Source: Arthrobacter sp. StoSoilB5 (GTDB lineage Bacteria > Actinomycetota > Actinomycetes > Actinomycetales > Micrococcaceae). Taken from it: a stretch of DNA of 64,000 nucleotides. Positions 53,973-62,946 of the stretch are shown here, piece by piece. Position 1 is the stretch's first letter. Every line of letters starts with the position of its first letter. Both the position numbers and the translations under genes were made by a program. Below the pieces are notes generated by a model. The model was given only the letters and a program-made list of their open reading frames with translations, was not told the origin of the DNA and made no database searches. The stretch lies in the NCBI RefSeq assembly GCF_019977235.1, contig NZ_AP024646.1:1612001-1676000 (forward strand), written 5' to 3'.

Positions 53973-55355
53973 TGTCATGTCTCAGGACATTGAGGACACT
54001 TCGAGTCTCAGGACTTCGTGGACACTGTATGTCTCATGACGTCGTGGACACTTGGTTCGCCATGAAGCCGCGGGGTTTGTTGTTGCCTATGTATTTGGTT
54101 CCTCTTGGCGGGCGCGGATGGGAAATGATTTCGGTTCCGTGCCCGTCGAAGAACATGATGCGTTGTGCGTCGTAGAGGATGTGGATTGTTTCTCCGGCGC
54201 GGTCTCTGCCTACTTGGAAGTGCGTGCCCACGACCGTGACGACGCCCAGGCGGCTGACGGTTCTTCGTACGGTTCGCCGGATCTGGGTTTTGATCTCAGA
54301 GATCACGGGGACCGAGGGGGCGGGCACTTTCTCGGTGGCTTCCCAAGCCTGTTGGGGAGTCATTCGGGCCGGCAGTGCCTGATGTTCACGCTCGGTGTTG
54401 TAGTAGTGGTCGAAGGTGTCGACCTGGGCTTGAAGATCCTTGATCGTTGAAGCCGGTTTTTGCTTGTGCAGAAACCGGTGCAGTGTGCGGTGGAATCGTT
54501 CGTTCTTGCCCTGGGTGGTGGGCTTGTAGGGCTTGCCCGTGATCGGTTCGACTCCGAGAGATCTCAGGTAGTCCACCAATGCCCCGCTTCGTCCCCTGCG
54601 TGTGGGGTTCAGGGCCATGCCGTTGTCGGAGAGAAACTTCCGGGGAACCCCGTGTTTACTGATGGCATGTTTGACCACCCGCAGGGCCGCTTCGCTCGTT
54701 TCTCCGGCCGCAACCAGTGACGCCAAGGCCAAGCGTGAATGATCATCAATGAGCTGGAAAATCACAACCTTCCGCCCCGTTTTCCAGCTGCCATTCCGTG
54801 GCGTCGATCTGCCAGCAACAGTTCGGTGCGGGATATACGAACCGGCGGTAAGCGTTTCGAGGCTTCTTCCGCGGCTCCGGAACCACCATGCCGGCCTTGG
54901 TAAAGAGCCGGGCAAGCGTTGCCCGGGACGGCGGTTCCACACCGTCCCGGCGCATCCTTGCCTGAACGCTCAAAGGCCCATGGTCATGGCCTTGGGCCTC
55001 CAACGCTTCCCTCACATGCAAAGCCAACGCGGTGACCCCTGCGGGAGTAGCGTTAGGGCTGGTACGTGGCTTGGTCGAACGCATAGCCATCGCTTGTGCC
55101 GGCCCACCCGACACCGCAGCGGCCCTGACCTTATAGAACCAAGACCGTGAGACGTTGTGCTCGCGGCAGAAGGCTGCCACGGCACCTCGAGGACTCTCCT
55201 CAGGCCACGAGGCGACAAGATACCGGACCTTCATATCGGGTTTGAGTTCGCTCATGGAACGAGCAAAACCCGCACAAGTGCCCACGATGTCCCGAGACAC
55301 ACTGTCCACGATGTCCTGAGACAGAAGTGTCCATTAAGTCATGAGACTCCACAAC
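53973..55355 (-). mobile_element. IS481-family insertion sequence, 1383 bp, with 15-bp target duplication
   Basis: The ends are TGT...ACA with an imperfect inverted repeat (21 of the outer 29 positions match). ACCAATGTTTTTCGG flanks both sides exactly (53958-53972 and 55356-55370). Each end carries three spaced copies of a GTCTCA-x-GAC-x-TCGTGGACA-like motif: at 53979, 54005 and 54031 on the left, and mirrored with 24-25-bp spacing on the right. The sole gene is a frameshifted transposase. Confidence 0.93.
54034..55255 (-). pseudogene. IS481-family transposase, frameshifted
   Basis: It reads from ATG 55255 (MSELKPDMKVRYLVASW) through a helix-turn-helix (AAFCREHNVSRSWFYKVR) to the first catalytic Asp in CWQIDATEWQLENG, then leaves frame and stops at 54746. 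The second frame continues with RKVVIFQLIDDHSRLALA, the second Asp in FLSDNGMALN and the catalytic Glu in GKNERFHRTLHRF, ending at 54034. The break maps to a run of four C (plus strand 54775-54778); deleting one base restores a single DDE protein of about 406 residues. Either a recent one-base insertion or a +1 programmed frameshift. Confidence 0.88.
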
Positions 55356-55388
55356 CAATGTTTTTCGGGAACATTGGTATTAACTGCC
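55356..55388 (+). terminator. Right half of the IS-split terminator, including target duplication
   Basis: ACCAATGTTTTTCGG (55356-55370) is the right target-duplication copy. It is followed by AACATTGGTATTAACTG (55372-55388). The TSD copy with this arm still forms a shorter perfect hairpin (ACCAATGTT with AACATTGGT), so some terminator function may remain for the convergent minus-strand gene. Confidence 0.8.
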
Positions 55389-55410
55389 AATTCGACGGGC
55401 GGCTGGAGCC

Positions 55411-56547
55411 CTAGGCGCGGACCGGTGCGGCGCGTACCGGCGTCGAGAGTTCCGTTAGCTCCACCATCCCTGGGCGCTTGACGGTGCTCTTGATGACTAC
55501 AGCGCTCCCGTTCTTGGCGGATTCCAGCACAGACTCCATGACCTCAAGGGCGTGGAAAGCCAGTTGGCCTCCCGCGCGGGGCTCTTGTCCGGCCGGAGTG
55601 GCCGACAAGTCAGCGATGCCGAAGCCGCGGCCGGCATCAACGTAACCGGCGGATACAGGCAGCGTTTTCCACTCCTCGGCTCCCAGCTCGAACAACTGCA
55701 CGTCGCCGTCGAAGTGGTTGGGATCCGGAACAACAAGCGACCCCTTCTCCCCATGGACTTCGATGTTGGGGCTCTTGGTCTTGACGGCGTCGAAGCTCAT
55801 GAACAGCGTGGACAAGGCGCCGGATGCGTGCACCAACACACCTGTGACGTGGGAATCGATCTCCACCGTCACTTTTTGCCCCTTGCGGGGACCGGAACCG
55901 ATGGTTCGTTCGCTGCGCGTATGGCTGGCTGCGCCCACCACCGACACTACGGGGCCGAGCAACGTGACCAGAGCGGACACGTAGTAAGGGCCCATGTCCA
56001 GCAGCGGACCCCCGCCGGGCTGGTAGTAGAAGTCGGGGTTCGGATGCCAGCGCTCGTGCCCGGGCGTAGCCATGGTTGCGGTCGCCGAAACAGGAGCGCC
56101 AATCAGGCCGTCGTCGATCGCTTTCCGGGCGGTTTGGATACCGGTGCCGAGGACAGTATCCGGGGCACAGCCGACCATCACTCCGGCCGCGTTGGCTGCC
56201 TCGAGTACTTGCCGGGCCTCGGCCGTGGTTGCCGCCAACGGCTTCTCGCCATAAACGGCCTTGCCCGCCGCGATTGCCTTGAGCGCGATGTCCGCATGCG
56301 CGGCCGGGATGGTCAGGTTGAGAACAAGTTCGACGTCGTCCGCCGCCAGCAACCCATCCACGGACAACGCACGGACGCCGTCGTAGGATTCAGCAACTGC
56401 TTCGGCACGGGCGGGATCAAGGTCCGCGACGGCTACCAGGTTGATGGCGTCCAGTCGGCGGAAGCTCGCAAGGTACTGGGCGATGATGGCGCCGCAGCCA
56501 ATGATTCCTACATTCAGCGGTTTGGCTGGTTCTACCGGGATGCCCAC
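55411..56547 (-). CDS. Gfo/Idh/MocA-family oxidoreductase (last gene of the sugar operon)
   Basis: Start at GTG 56547 behind AAAGGGG; the open frame upstream overlaps the ThuA gene. The 378-residue protein has a Rossmann domain (NVGIIGCGAIIAQYLASFRRL, AVADLDPARAEAVAE) and the signature EKP (VYGEKPLAATTAEAR) before the dimeric alpha/beta domain. Such enzymes oxidise hydroxyls of sugars or inositols, often at C3, with NAD(P). It overlaps the end of the ThuA gene by 16 bases, indicating coupling. Confidence 0.87.
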   Translation of the reverse strand: MGIPVEPAKPLNVGIIGCGAIIAQYLASFRRLDAINLVAVADLDPARAEAVAESYDGVRALSVDGLLAADDVELVLNLTIPAAHADIALKAIAAGKAVYGEKPLAATTAEARQVLEAANAAGVMVGCAPDTVLGTGIQTARKAIDDGLIGAPVSATATMATPGHERWHPNPDFYYQPGGGPLLDMGPYYVSALVTLLGPVVSVVGAASHTRSERTIGSGPRKGQKVTVEIDSHVTGVLVHASGALSTLFMSFDAVKTKSPNIEVHGEKGSLVVPDPNHFDGDVQLFELGAEEWKTLPVSAGYVDAGRGFGIADLSATPAGQEPRAGGQLAFHALEVMESVLESAKNGSAVVIKSTVKRPGMVELTELSTPVRAAPVRA

Positions 56548-57233
56548 AGCATGCCCCTTTCGATGATGGTGCGGACGTTGGAGTCCTGGAGGATTTCCAC
56601 GCGGTGGCCGGGAGTGGAGACGAAGATTCTTCCCTTGCCCCACTGCCTGGTCCATATAGCAGGCGAGGTGACCTCACGGTTCCACGGGTCCCATTCGCGT
56701 ACCTTCTGGGTGGTGGTGGCCAGGACGTCGATGTAGTCATCGGCCAGGACCCAATACTGCTCGGTGACGAGGTCGAAATCGCCGATTCCCTGGGTAATGG
56801 GATGCTCTGCTGCAGCCGGAAGCATGTTCACGGTGTAAGGCACATAGTTGTCTGACTGTTCACCGGTCCGTTCGTCCTGGTGCTTGCCGGGGTGGCAGGC
56901 GAACTGGCCCCCGATCAAGTGAAGGTAGTCCGAGGTGTTGCGGTAGGAATCGGCGATGCCGCCATGCCAACCGGCAAGTCCGGTGCCATTTTCGACGGCG
57001 GTGCGGAGCCCCTCGAATTCGTCCTTCTCGATGGTGGACATCGTCATGCACTGCACGATCAGGTCCACTCCGGCCATGTACTCCGCGTCAGCGTAGATTT
57101 TGGGGGATTCCTCCACCCGGACCTCGTAGCCGTTGTCCTTGAGATAGGGGATGAAGAGTTCCGTGGCTTCCACCGGCTGGTGTCCGTCCCAACCACCTCG
57201 AACCACCAGTGCGGTCTTGTTCTTGCTTGTCAT
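56532..57233 (-). CDS. ThuA-domain protein
   Basis: A 233-residue protein of the ThuA class of the glutamine-amidotransferase-like fold: ALVVRGGWDGHQPVEATELFIPYLKDNGYEV, DLIVQCMTMSTIEKDEFEGLRTAVENGTGLAGWHGGIAD, VLADDYIDVL and PAIWTRQWGKGRIFVSTPGH. ThuA acts with the oxidoreductase ThuB in rhizobial trehalose/maltitol use and in newer work on 3-keto-sugar metabolism. The partner here is likely one of the adjacent Gfo/Idh proteins. Confidence 0.88.
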   Translation of the reverse strand: MTSKNKTALVVRGGWDGHQPVEATELFIPYLKDNGYEVRVEESPKIYADAEYMAGVDLIVQCMTMSTIEKDEFEGLRTAVENGTGLAGWHGGIADSYRNTSDYLHLIGGQFACHPGKHQDERTGEQSDNYVPYTVNMLPAAAEHPITQGIGDFDLVTEQYWVLADDYIDVLATTTQKVREWDPWNREVTSPAIWTRQWGKGRIFVSTPGHRVEILQDSNVRTIIERGMLWASR

Positions 57234-57290
57234 GTCTTCCTTCGTAATACGTAAGCGTCCGGGTGAGTCTGTTGGTGTTCGAAAGTCGGT

Positions 57291-58295
57291 TCAGCGGGAG
57301 GCGAAAGCCGCGTCAAAGGCGGAAGCGGGCGGGCGGATGGTGGCAAGATCCCTGACCATGGCCAGCGCTTGTGGAGCGCCGATCAGCCGGTCCATTCCGG
57401 CGTCCTCCCATTCGATGCTGGTGGGTCCCTCATACCCGATCGAATTGAGCATCCGGAAAATGGGTTCCCAGTTCACGTCGCCATGGCCTGCAGTGACGAA
57501 GTCCCAGCCGCGGCGGGGATCCGCCCACGGCAGGTGGGATCCAAGGCGGCCGTTGCGTCCGTCGAGGTGACGTACGGATTCCTTCACATGCACGTGGAAG
57601 ATCTTGTCCGCGAAGTCCTGGAGGAACATCACAGGGTCAAGGTCCTGCCAGATGAAGTGGGAGGGGTCAAAGTTCAATCCAAAGCTCTCCCTGTGCCCGA
57701 TTGCTTCCAGTGTGCGTTTGGCAGTCCAGTAGTCGTAGGCGATCTCGGAAGGATGGACTTCCAATGCAAAACGGACACCCACCTCGTCAAAGACATCCAG
57801 AATGGGATTCCAACGGTCTGCGAAGTCCTGGTAGCCGCGCTCGATCATGGCTTCGGAAGCCGGCGGGAACATAGCGACGCATTTCCAGATGGACGAGCCC
57901 GTGAAACCCGTAACGGTCTTGACCCCCAGCCTTGCCGCGGCACGGGCTGTGGTCTTCATGGCGTCGGCGGCCCGCTGACGGACGCCCTCGGGATCGCCGT
58001 CGCCCCACACATCGGGCGCCAGGATGTCCCGGTGGCGCTCATCGATGGGGTCATCGCACACTGCTTGCCCGGTGAGGTGGTTGGCGATCGCGTGGACCGA
58101 GAGGTGGTGCTTCTCCAGGATGTCCAGCCTGCCTTGAAGATATGAGTCGTCTTCGACGATGAGCTGCGGGTCCAGGTGATCGCCCCAGCAGGCAATCTCC
58201 AGGCCGTCGAAGCCCCACTCGCCAGCAAGGCGCGCTACTTCCTCAAACGGCAGGTCGGCCCACTGGCCGGTAAAAAGGGTGATGGGTCGGGTCAT
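57291..58295 (-). CDS. Sugar phosphate isomerase/epimerase-like TIM-barrel enzyme
   Basis: A 334-residue AP-endonuclease-2/xylose-isomerase-like barrel. It starts [43 protein letters not shown]. Metal ligands are seen as Glu in [13 protein letters not shown], Asp/His in [14 protein letters not shown], His in IFHVHVKES and Glu in [11 protein letters not shown]. Relatives epimerise ketoses, dehydrate inosose or, in 3-keto-glycoside pathways, cleave the oxidised sugar. It lies 11 bases after the upstream oxidoreductase and 57 bases before ThuA. Confidence 0.88.
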   Translation of the reverse strand: MTRPITLFTGQWADLPFEEVARLAGEWGFDGLEIACWGDHLDPQLIVEDDSYLQGRLDILEKHHLSVHAIANHLTGQAVCDDPIDERHRDILAPDVWGDGDPEGVRQRAADAMKTTARAAARLGVKTVTGFTGSSIWKCVAMFPPASEAMIERGYQDFADRWNPILDVFDEVGVRFALEVHPSEIAYDYWTAKRTLEAIGHRESFGLNFDPSHFIWQDLDPVMFLQDFADKIFHVHVKESVRHLDGRNGRLGSHLPWADPRRGWDFVTAGHGDVNWEPIFRMLNSIGYEGPTSIEWEDAGMDRLIGAPQALAMVRDLATIRPPASAFDAAFASR

Positions 58296-58306
58296 GATGG
58301 GTCCTC

Positions 58307-59503
58307 TCAGACGTTCTGCCAGCGGCTCGCGTTGCCCGCGCTAGCCTCAACGGCGGCCAGCACCCTCTGAACCTGCAAGGCATCAGCGAACGACGGCGAG
58401 GGCTGCTCCCCAGCGCCGATGGCATTCACCAGGTCCACAACCTGGTGGGTGAATCCATGTTCGTAACCAAGGCCGTGCCCTGTGGGCCACCAATTGCCTG
58501 TGTACGGATGGGACGGTTCGGTGACAATGATCTTGCGGAATCCTGCGTCTGGTTCCAGGGCTGAATCGTAGACGTGAAGCGAGTTCATGTCCTCGAAGTC
58601 AAAAGCGAGTGAGCCCTTGGTCCCGTTCAGCTCCAGCCGCATGGCATTCTTGCGGCCCAAGGCAAAACGAGTGGCTTCGAAAATGCCGATTGGTCCGGCG
58701 GCAGCACCGCCGTCGTGCCTTGCGCCAAATCGCGCGGTGAACAGCGCGGCGTCGTCCACGGTGACCGGACCCTTGGGAGCGTCCGAACCGCCGCGGCCGC
58801 CGAGGCCCACGTAATCTCCACCCACAGGCCGTTCTTTCACGAACGTTTCCATCAATGCCGAGACTCCGGTGATGGTGGAGCCCGTGATCCACTGCGCGGC
58901 GTCGATACTGTGGGCGCCGATATCGCCCAGTGAACCGGAACCGGACTTGGACTTATCCAGGCGCCACGTGAGCGGCGCATCCGCGTCACTGAGCCAGTCC
59001 TGCAGGTATTGCGCCCTGACGTGACGGATGTCGCCCAGGCGCCCTTCCTCCACCATCCGCTTTGCCAGGGCCAAAGCGGGAGTGCGGCGGTAGCTGAAGC
59101 CGCACATGGACAGCACGCCGCGCCCGGCTGCCGCCCGGGCAACCGCTGTCATTTTCTCCGCCTCTTCCACTGAGTTGGCCAGTGGCTTTTCGCAGAGGAC
59201 GTGCTTGCCCGCTTCGAGGGCGGCGATGGCGATCTCGGCGTGCGTGTTTCCGGGCGTGCAGATATCGATGAGGTCAATGTCATCGCGCTCAATCAGGCGG
59301 CGCCAGTCCGTTTCCACGGAATCCCAACCGTACTTACGGGCCGCAGCACGGACGCCTTCTTCGTTGCGGCCGGCCACGGCAGCCAGTTCCGGGGCGAGCG
59401 GAAGATCGAAGAACCGCGGAGCGGTCCGCCACGCGTGGGAGTGGGCGGCACCCATGAAGGCGTAGCCCACCATGCCTACACGCAAGGGTTTTGGTTCAGT
59501 CAC
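58307..59503 (-). CDS. Gfo/Idh/MocA-family oxidoreductase
   Basis: A 398-residue NAD(P) enzyme: [25 protein letters not shown] at the N-terminus, [40 protein letters not shown] (EKP motif), then the C-terminal domain with [13 protein letters not shown], where the His/Asp catalytic region ([13 protein letters not shown]) is intact. The sequence is clearly distinct from the second oxidoreductase at 55411, so they are not recent duplicates. It probably catalyses one of two oxidation/reduction steps on the transported sugar. Confidence 0.9.
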   Translation of the reverse strand: MTEPKPLRVGMVGYAFMGAAHSHAWRTAPRFFDLPLAPELAAVAGRNEEGVRAAARKYGWDSVETDWRRLIERDDIDLIDICTPGNTHAEIAIAALEAGKHVLCEKPLANSVEEAEKMTAVARAAAGRGVLSMCGFSYRRTPALALAKRMVEEGRLGDIRHVRAQYLQDWLSDADAPLTWRLDKSKSGSGSLGDIGAHSIDAAQWITGSTITGVSALMETFVKERPVGGDYVGLGGRGGSDAPKGPVTVDDAALFTARFGARHDGGAAAGPIGIFEATRFALGRKNAMRLELNGTKGSLAFDFEDMNSLHVYDSALEPDAGFRKIIVTEPSHPYTGNWWPTGHGLGYEHGFTHQVVDLVNAIGAGEQPSPSFADALQVQRVLAAVEASAGNASRWQNV

Positions 59504-59536
59504 AACAAGTCCTTTCTTGTCCTGGGTTGGCAGCTG

Positions 59537-60442
59537 CTACTTGCTGAAGCCTGCGGTAAGGCCACTAACCAGCTGACGGCGTCCAAGGACGTAAATCACC
59601 AGGATTGGCAGGGTGCTCAGGACGACGGAGGCAAGCACGGCAGGAATATTGACGCTGAACTCGCCTTGGAAAGTCCACAGTCCCAAGGGGAGAACACGGA
59701 GTCCGGGGCTTTGGGTAAGTACCAGCGGCAGCAGGAATCCGTTCCAGACATGCAGGCCGTTGTAAATTGCCACGGTCACTATCGCCGGGCGGGTCAAAGG
59801 CAGCGCCAACCGCCACATCGTTTGCCAGTCACTGCAGCCATCCAGCCGCATCGACTCGAACAATTCGTTCGGCACATCGCGGATGAAATTGGACAGGATC
59901 AGCACCGTCAATGGAATGGCAAACGCCACGGATGGAAGCATGATGGCAAGCAGGCTGTCATACAGATTCAGCCGGATGATCATCAGGTAGATCGGAATGA
60001 TGGTTGCCTGGAGCGGAATCGCCAAGCCCATCAGGAACATACCGTTGACAAACTTCAGGTACCGGCCGCGTCCACGAACGATCGCGAAGGCGGCCATGAA
60101 GGAGATCAGCACCGTGGGGATCACGGAGCCGAGCGTGACGATGACACTGTTCATGAAGTACGTGCTGAAATTGGCCTCGAGAACCAGTTGGTAGTTCTCC
60201 AAGGTGGGAGTCGCCGGAAGAGCCAACGGGTTCTGCCCGAAGTACCCCTCAGACGTCTTCAGGCTGGTGATGACGATGTAGTAGATCGGCACAATGATGA
60301 TGGCCAGCCACATCCAACCGCCAAGGCCTCCGGGTATGTTCAGCCGCCGGACCCGTGAACCGAGGCTTTGCTTGGCTTTGGTGGAGTGGGCCGGGGGAGT
60401 GGCTGGAGCGGTTTTCGAATCGCTTTGAAGGACAGTACTCAC
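59537..60442 (-). CDS. Carbohydrate ABC transporter permease (MalG type)
   Basis: Start at GTG 60442 after GGAAGG, one base past the stop of the partner permease. The 301-residue protein has six membrane segments and the EAA-loop motif ELFESMRLDGCSDWQTMWRLALPLTRPAI that contacts the ATPase. It is the second permease of the pair. No ATP-binding subunit is encoded in the cluster. Confidence 0.92.
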   Translation of the reverse strand: MSTVLQSDSKTAPATPPAHSTKAKQSLGSRVRRLNIPGGLGGWMWLAIIIVPIYYIVITSLKTSEGYFGQNPLALPATPTLENYQLVLEANFSTYFMNSVIVTLGSVIPTVLISFMAAFAIVRGRGRYLKFVNGMFLMGLAIPLQATIIPIYLMIIRLNLYDSLLAIMLPSVAFAIPLTVLILSNFIRDVPNELFESMRLDGCSDWQTMWRLALPLTRPAIVTVAIYNGLHVWNGFLLPLVLTQSPGLRVLPLGLWTFQGEFSVNIPAVLASVVLSTLPILVIYVLGRRQLVSGLTAGFSK

Positions 60443-60443
60443 C

Positions 60444-61373
60444 TTACAAACCTTCCAATTGGCTGCCCTGCTTGTCCTTGCCTCCAAGGCGCTGGAGGAA
60501 CAAGGCAAGGACAAGGCCTACGACGACGAGGATGACGGCAATGACACTTGCAGGGCCCATCAGGTTGGCCCGGAAGCCGCGCAAGTACATGTCGAGCGCC
60601 AGGATGCGGGTGGAGTTGCCCGGTCCGCCGCCGGTGAGGACGAAGATGAGGTCGAAGTACGTCAGCGATCCGACAACCATCAGGGTGGACGAGGTGATGA
60701 TGGTGTATTTCAACTGCGGAAGCGTGATGTGGAAGAACTGCTTAAGGATTCCCGCACCATCGATCTGTGCTGCCTCGTACAGGGATTTGGGGATCTGCCG
60801 GACACCACCTTGGTAGATGAGTGTGTGGAACGGCACGAACTGCCAAGCGATCACAAAGATGACCAGGCCCAATGCCAACTGAGGGACGCCCAGCCAGTCC
60901 TGGGCCAGGAAGGGCAAGCCCAGTCCCATGGCCAGTCCAAAGTTAGGGTCCAGCAGTGCTTTATAAGCGATGGCAACTGCAGCCGAGGAGAGAAGAAGCG
61001 GCAAGAAGTACAACACGGCCAATGCAGCCCTGTAGCGCTGCGTGCCAGCAGTGAAGACTCCCAGGAGAAGGCTGATGGGGGTCTGAACCAGCCAGGAGAC
61101 AATCATGATCAGGAAGGTCAGGCCCAGGGCGTTGTACAGTCCGGGGTCGGTGAGTACCGAGGACCAGTTCTCCAGTCCAGCTGCCCCGATGGCGCCGATG
61201 CCGTCCCAGTTGGCGAAGCTCAGGACCAGTACACCTACCAGCGGCGCAAGCGCGAAAACCACGAAAAAGATCACAGCAGGCAGCGTCAGCCACGCAAGTG
61301 CAGATTTTTGCTGCCCGGCTTGCTCGATTTTCCGCGATCCCGTAGCAGCCCTATGAGCGGTTGTTGAGCTCAT
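60444..61373 (-). CDS. Carbohydrate ABC transporter permease (MalF type)
   Basis: A 309-residue permease with six membrane segments after a cytoplasmic N-terminus (MSSTTAHRAATGSRKIEQAGQQ). The EAA loop is seen in PKSLYEAAQIDGAGILKQFFHITLPQLKYTI. It overlaps the binding-protein gene by four bases and precedes the MalG-type gene by one, as in standard CUT1 sugar-importer operons. Confidence 0.92.
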   Translation of the reverse strand: MSSTTAHRAATGSRKIEQAGQQKSALAWLTLPAVIFFVVFALAPLVGVLVLSFANWDGIGAIGAAGLENWSSVLTDPGLYNALGLTFLIMIVSWLVQTPISLLLGVFTAGTQRYRAALAVLYFLPLLLSSAAVAIAYKALLDPNFGLAMGLGLPFLAQDWLGVPQLALGLVIFVIAWQFVPFHTLIYQGGVRQIPKSLYEAAQIDGAGILKQFFHITLPQLKYTIITSSTLMVVGSLTYFDLIFVLTGGGPGNSTRILALDMYLRGFRANLMGPASVIAVILVVVGLVLALFLQRLGGKDKQGSQLEGL

Positions 61374-62695
61374 TTGCCCAGGGTGGCGTTCATGTTCTGG
61401 GCGAACTGCTGTGGCGTGATCGACTTGAGGAAGAGTTGGTCGATGTTGTTAAGCAGGGCCTCGGCGGCGGTGGGGCTCAGGGCTTGATCCCATGACTGCT
61501 GGAAGTTCGGGGCGTTCTTGGCAAGGTCGTAGACGAAGTTCAGGAAGTCCTTGTCCGGGGACGTTGCGAGCTTGTCTTCAATTCCATTGACGATCGGGAC
61601 CGAACCGGAGTTGATGTAGGCGTCGATGACCGTTTCGGTCATGATGCCGTCCTTGAAGAACTTCTTAGCCGTTTCCTTTTCCTTGTCCGTGGCCTTGGCC
61701 GAAATGGACATGTACTGGGCGGGGTTGCCTACGCCATTCTTCGGATCTCCCTTGCCTCCCGGGACCGTCGGGAAGGTGACGAAGCCCAGTTTTCCGTTCT
61801 GGACGAAGTTCTGGCCTTCCTTCTTCATGGGTCCGTACGTCCAGGAACCTTGAAGCAACATTGCTGCTTTCCCCGTGAACAACAGCGCCTGATCCGCTTT
61901 CGAATCTGCCGTGATGGAGGAGAAGCCCTTGATGAAGCCATCGGCCGACACCAGTTCCTGGATCTTGGTGCCCGTTTCAATCACAGCCGGATCCATCCAG
62001 GCATTGGGCTTGCCTTCGAAGATCGCCTTGAACACCTCGGCGCCTCCGATGCGGTCCAGGAGGTATTCGAGCCACATCATCGAGGTCCAGCGGGATTGAC
62101 CGCCCAAGGAGAACGGCGCTACGCCCATGTCGTTGAAGGTCTTTACCAGCGACATGACGTCGTCCCAGGTCTTGGGCGGCTGCACCCCTGCCTTCTCGAA
62201 GAGCTCTTTGTTGTAGAACAGGACAACGGGGGCCACGTACTGGTTGGGGAGGGCGTAGATCTTGCCGTTGACGGTGGCTGCACCGAAGGAAGCGGGGAAG
62301 AACTTGTTTTTCAGATCCGGGTTGGCCTCGAACCAGCTGGTCAGGTCCTCCACCTGGTTGGCCTCGGCGTAGGTCTTCAACGTACCGCCACCCCAGCCGT
62401 AGACAATGGTGGGTGCCTGGCCGGCGCCGATCGCGGTCTTGATCTTCGTCTTGTACGCATCGTTCTGGAAGTACGTCACAGCGATCTTGTTGTCCGGATT
62501 CGAGGAACCGAATGCATCGACGGCCTTCTGGATGGTGGTCTGGTTCGGCTCACCGGAGAGGAACCACATGCTGGCGCCTCCTCCGCTCGCGCTGCCCGGC
62601 CCGGACGTACCGCAGGCACTGGTTGCCATGACTGCGAATGGCGTAACAGCCGCGAGAGCCAGAAAAGAACGCCGTGATGATTGGAACTGCTTCAT
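61370..62695 (-). CDS. Sugar ABC transporter substrate-binding lipoprotein
   Basis: Start at ATG 62695 behind GGAGAAGC; the open frame upstream crosses the operator region. The 441-residue protein has a twin-arginine-like signal (SSRRSFLALAAVTPFAVMATSACG) with the lipobox cysteine at residue 28, then a type-1 extracellular binding fold (ITYFQNDAYKTKIKTAIGAGQAPTIVYGWGGGTL, YALPNQYVAPVVLFYNKELFEKAGVQPPKTWDD). It delivers an oligosaccharide or glycoside to the permeases. Translation is coupled to the MalF-type gene. Confidence 0.92.
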   Translation of the reverse strand: MKQFQSSRRSFLALAAVTPFAVMATSACGTSGPGSASGGGASMWFLSGEPNQTTIQKAVDAFGSSNPDNKIAVTYFQNDAYKTKIKTAIGAGQAPTIVYGWGGGTLKTYAEANQVEDLTSWFEANPDLKNKFFPASFGAATVNGKIYALPNQYVAPVVLFYNKELFEKAGVQPPKTWDDVMSLVKTFNDMGVAPFSLGGQSRWTSMMWLEYLLDRIGGAEVFKAIFEGKPNAWMDPAVIETGTKIQELVSADGFIKGFSSITADSKADQALLFTGKAAMLLQGSWTYGPMKKEGQNFVQNGKLGFVTFPTVPGGKGDPKNGVGNPAQYMSISAKATDKEKETAKKFFKDGIMTETVIDAYINSGSVPIVNGIEDKLATSPDKDFLNFVYDLAKNAPNFQQSWDQALSPTAAEALLNNIDQLFLKSITPQQFAQNMNATLGK

Positions 62696-62764
62696 TGCTT
62701 CTCCATGTGTAGTCGCCTCGTTGGGCACGTTGCGGTGCCCATCTCCCAAAGGGGTGGCCCTTCC

Positions 62765-62786
62765 CGAAAAATATCGAAATATTTCG
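62765..62786 (-). promoter_or_regulatory. LacI-type operator upstream of the ABC operon
   Basis: CGAAATATTTCG (62775-62786) is a perfect 12-bp palindrome. A degenerate overlapping copy CGAAAAATATCG lies at 62765-62776. The site is about 70-90 bases before the binding-protein start. Confidence 0.6.
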
Positions 62787-62794
62787 GAGATACT

Positions 62795-62814
62795 GTTTAG
62801 GTCACGGTCTAAAC
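62795..62814 (-). promoter_or_regulatory. Inverted repeat in the ABC-operon promoter
   Basis: GTTTAG-GTCACGGT-CTAAAC is a 6-bp dyad with an 8-bp spacer lying upstream of the LacI-type operator; it may mark a second regulator or promoter element. Confidence 0.4.
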
Positions 62815-62918
62815 TAAAGTGCAATTCATCACACGTCAAGACTTCTTCCAGCTTTAGCAGCGCCGGACTTACAGCCTTCTTGAGCTTTCAAGCGGCATCA
62901 CGCATACTCGCATTGGAA

Positions 62919-62931
62919 CGAAATATTTTCG
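62919..62931 (+). promoter_or_regulatory. LacI-type operator at the regulator gene
   Basis: CGAAATATTTTCG is the same palindrome as at 62775 with one extra T. It lies 16 bases before the LacI start codon, suited to autoregulation. Confidence 0.55.
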
Positions 62932-62946
62932 AAAGCAGGGGGATTC

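Noticed and set aside
43740..55355. Composite transposon carrying the leucine operon
   Set aside because: The flanking elements are IS110 and IS481 types with different chemistry and ends, so they cannot move the region together.
55552..60358. Long plus-strand frames (55552-56736 and 59201-60358) across the sugar operon
   Set aside because: They cross gene boundaries of well-supported minus-strand oxidoreductase and permease genes and lack ribosome sites.
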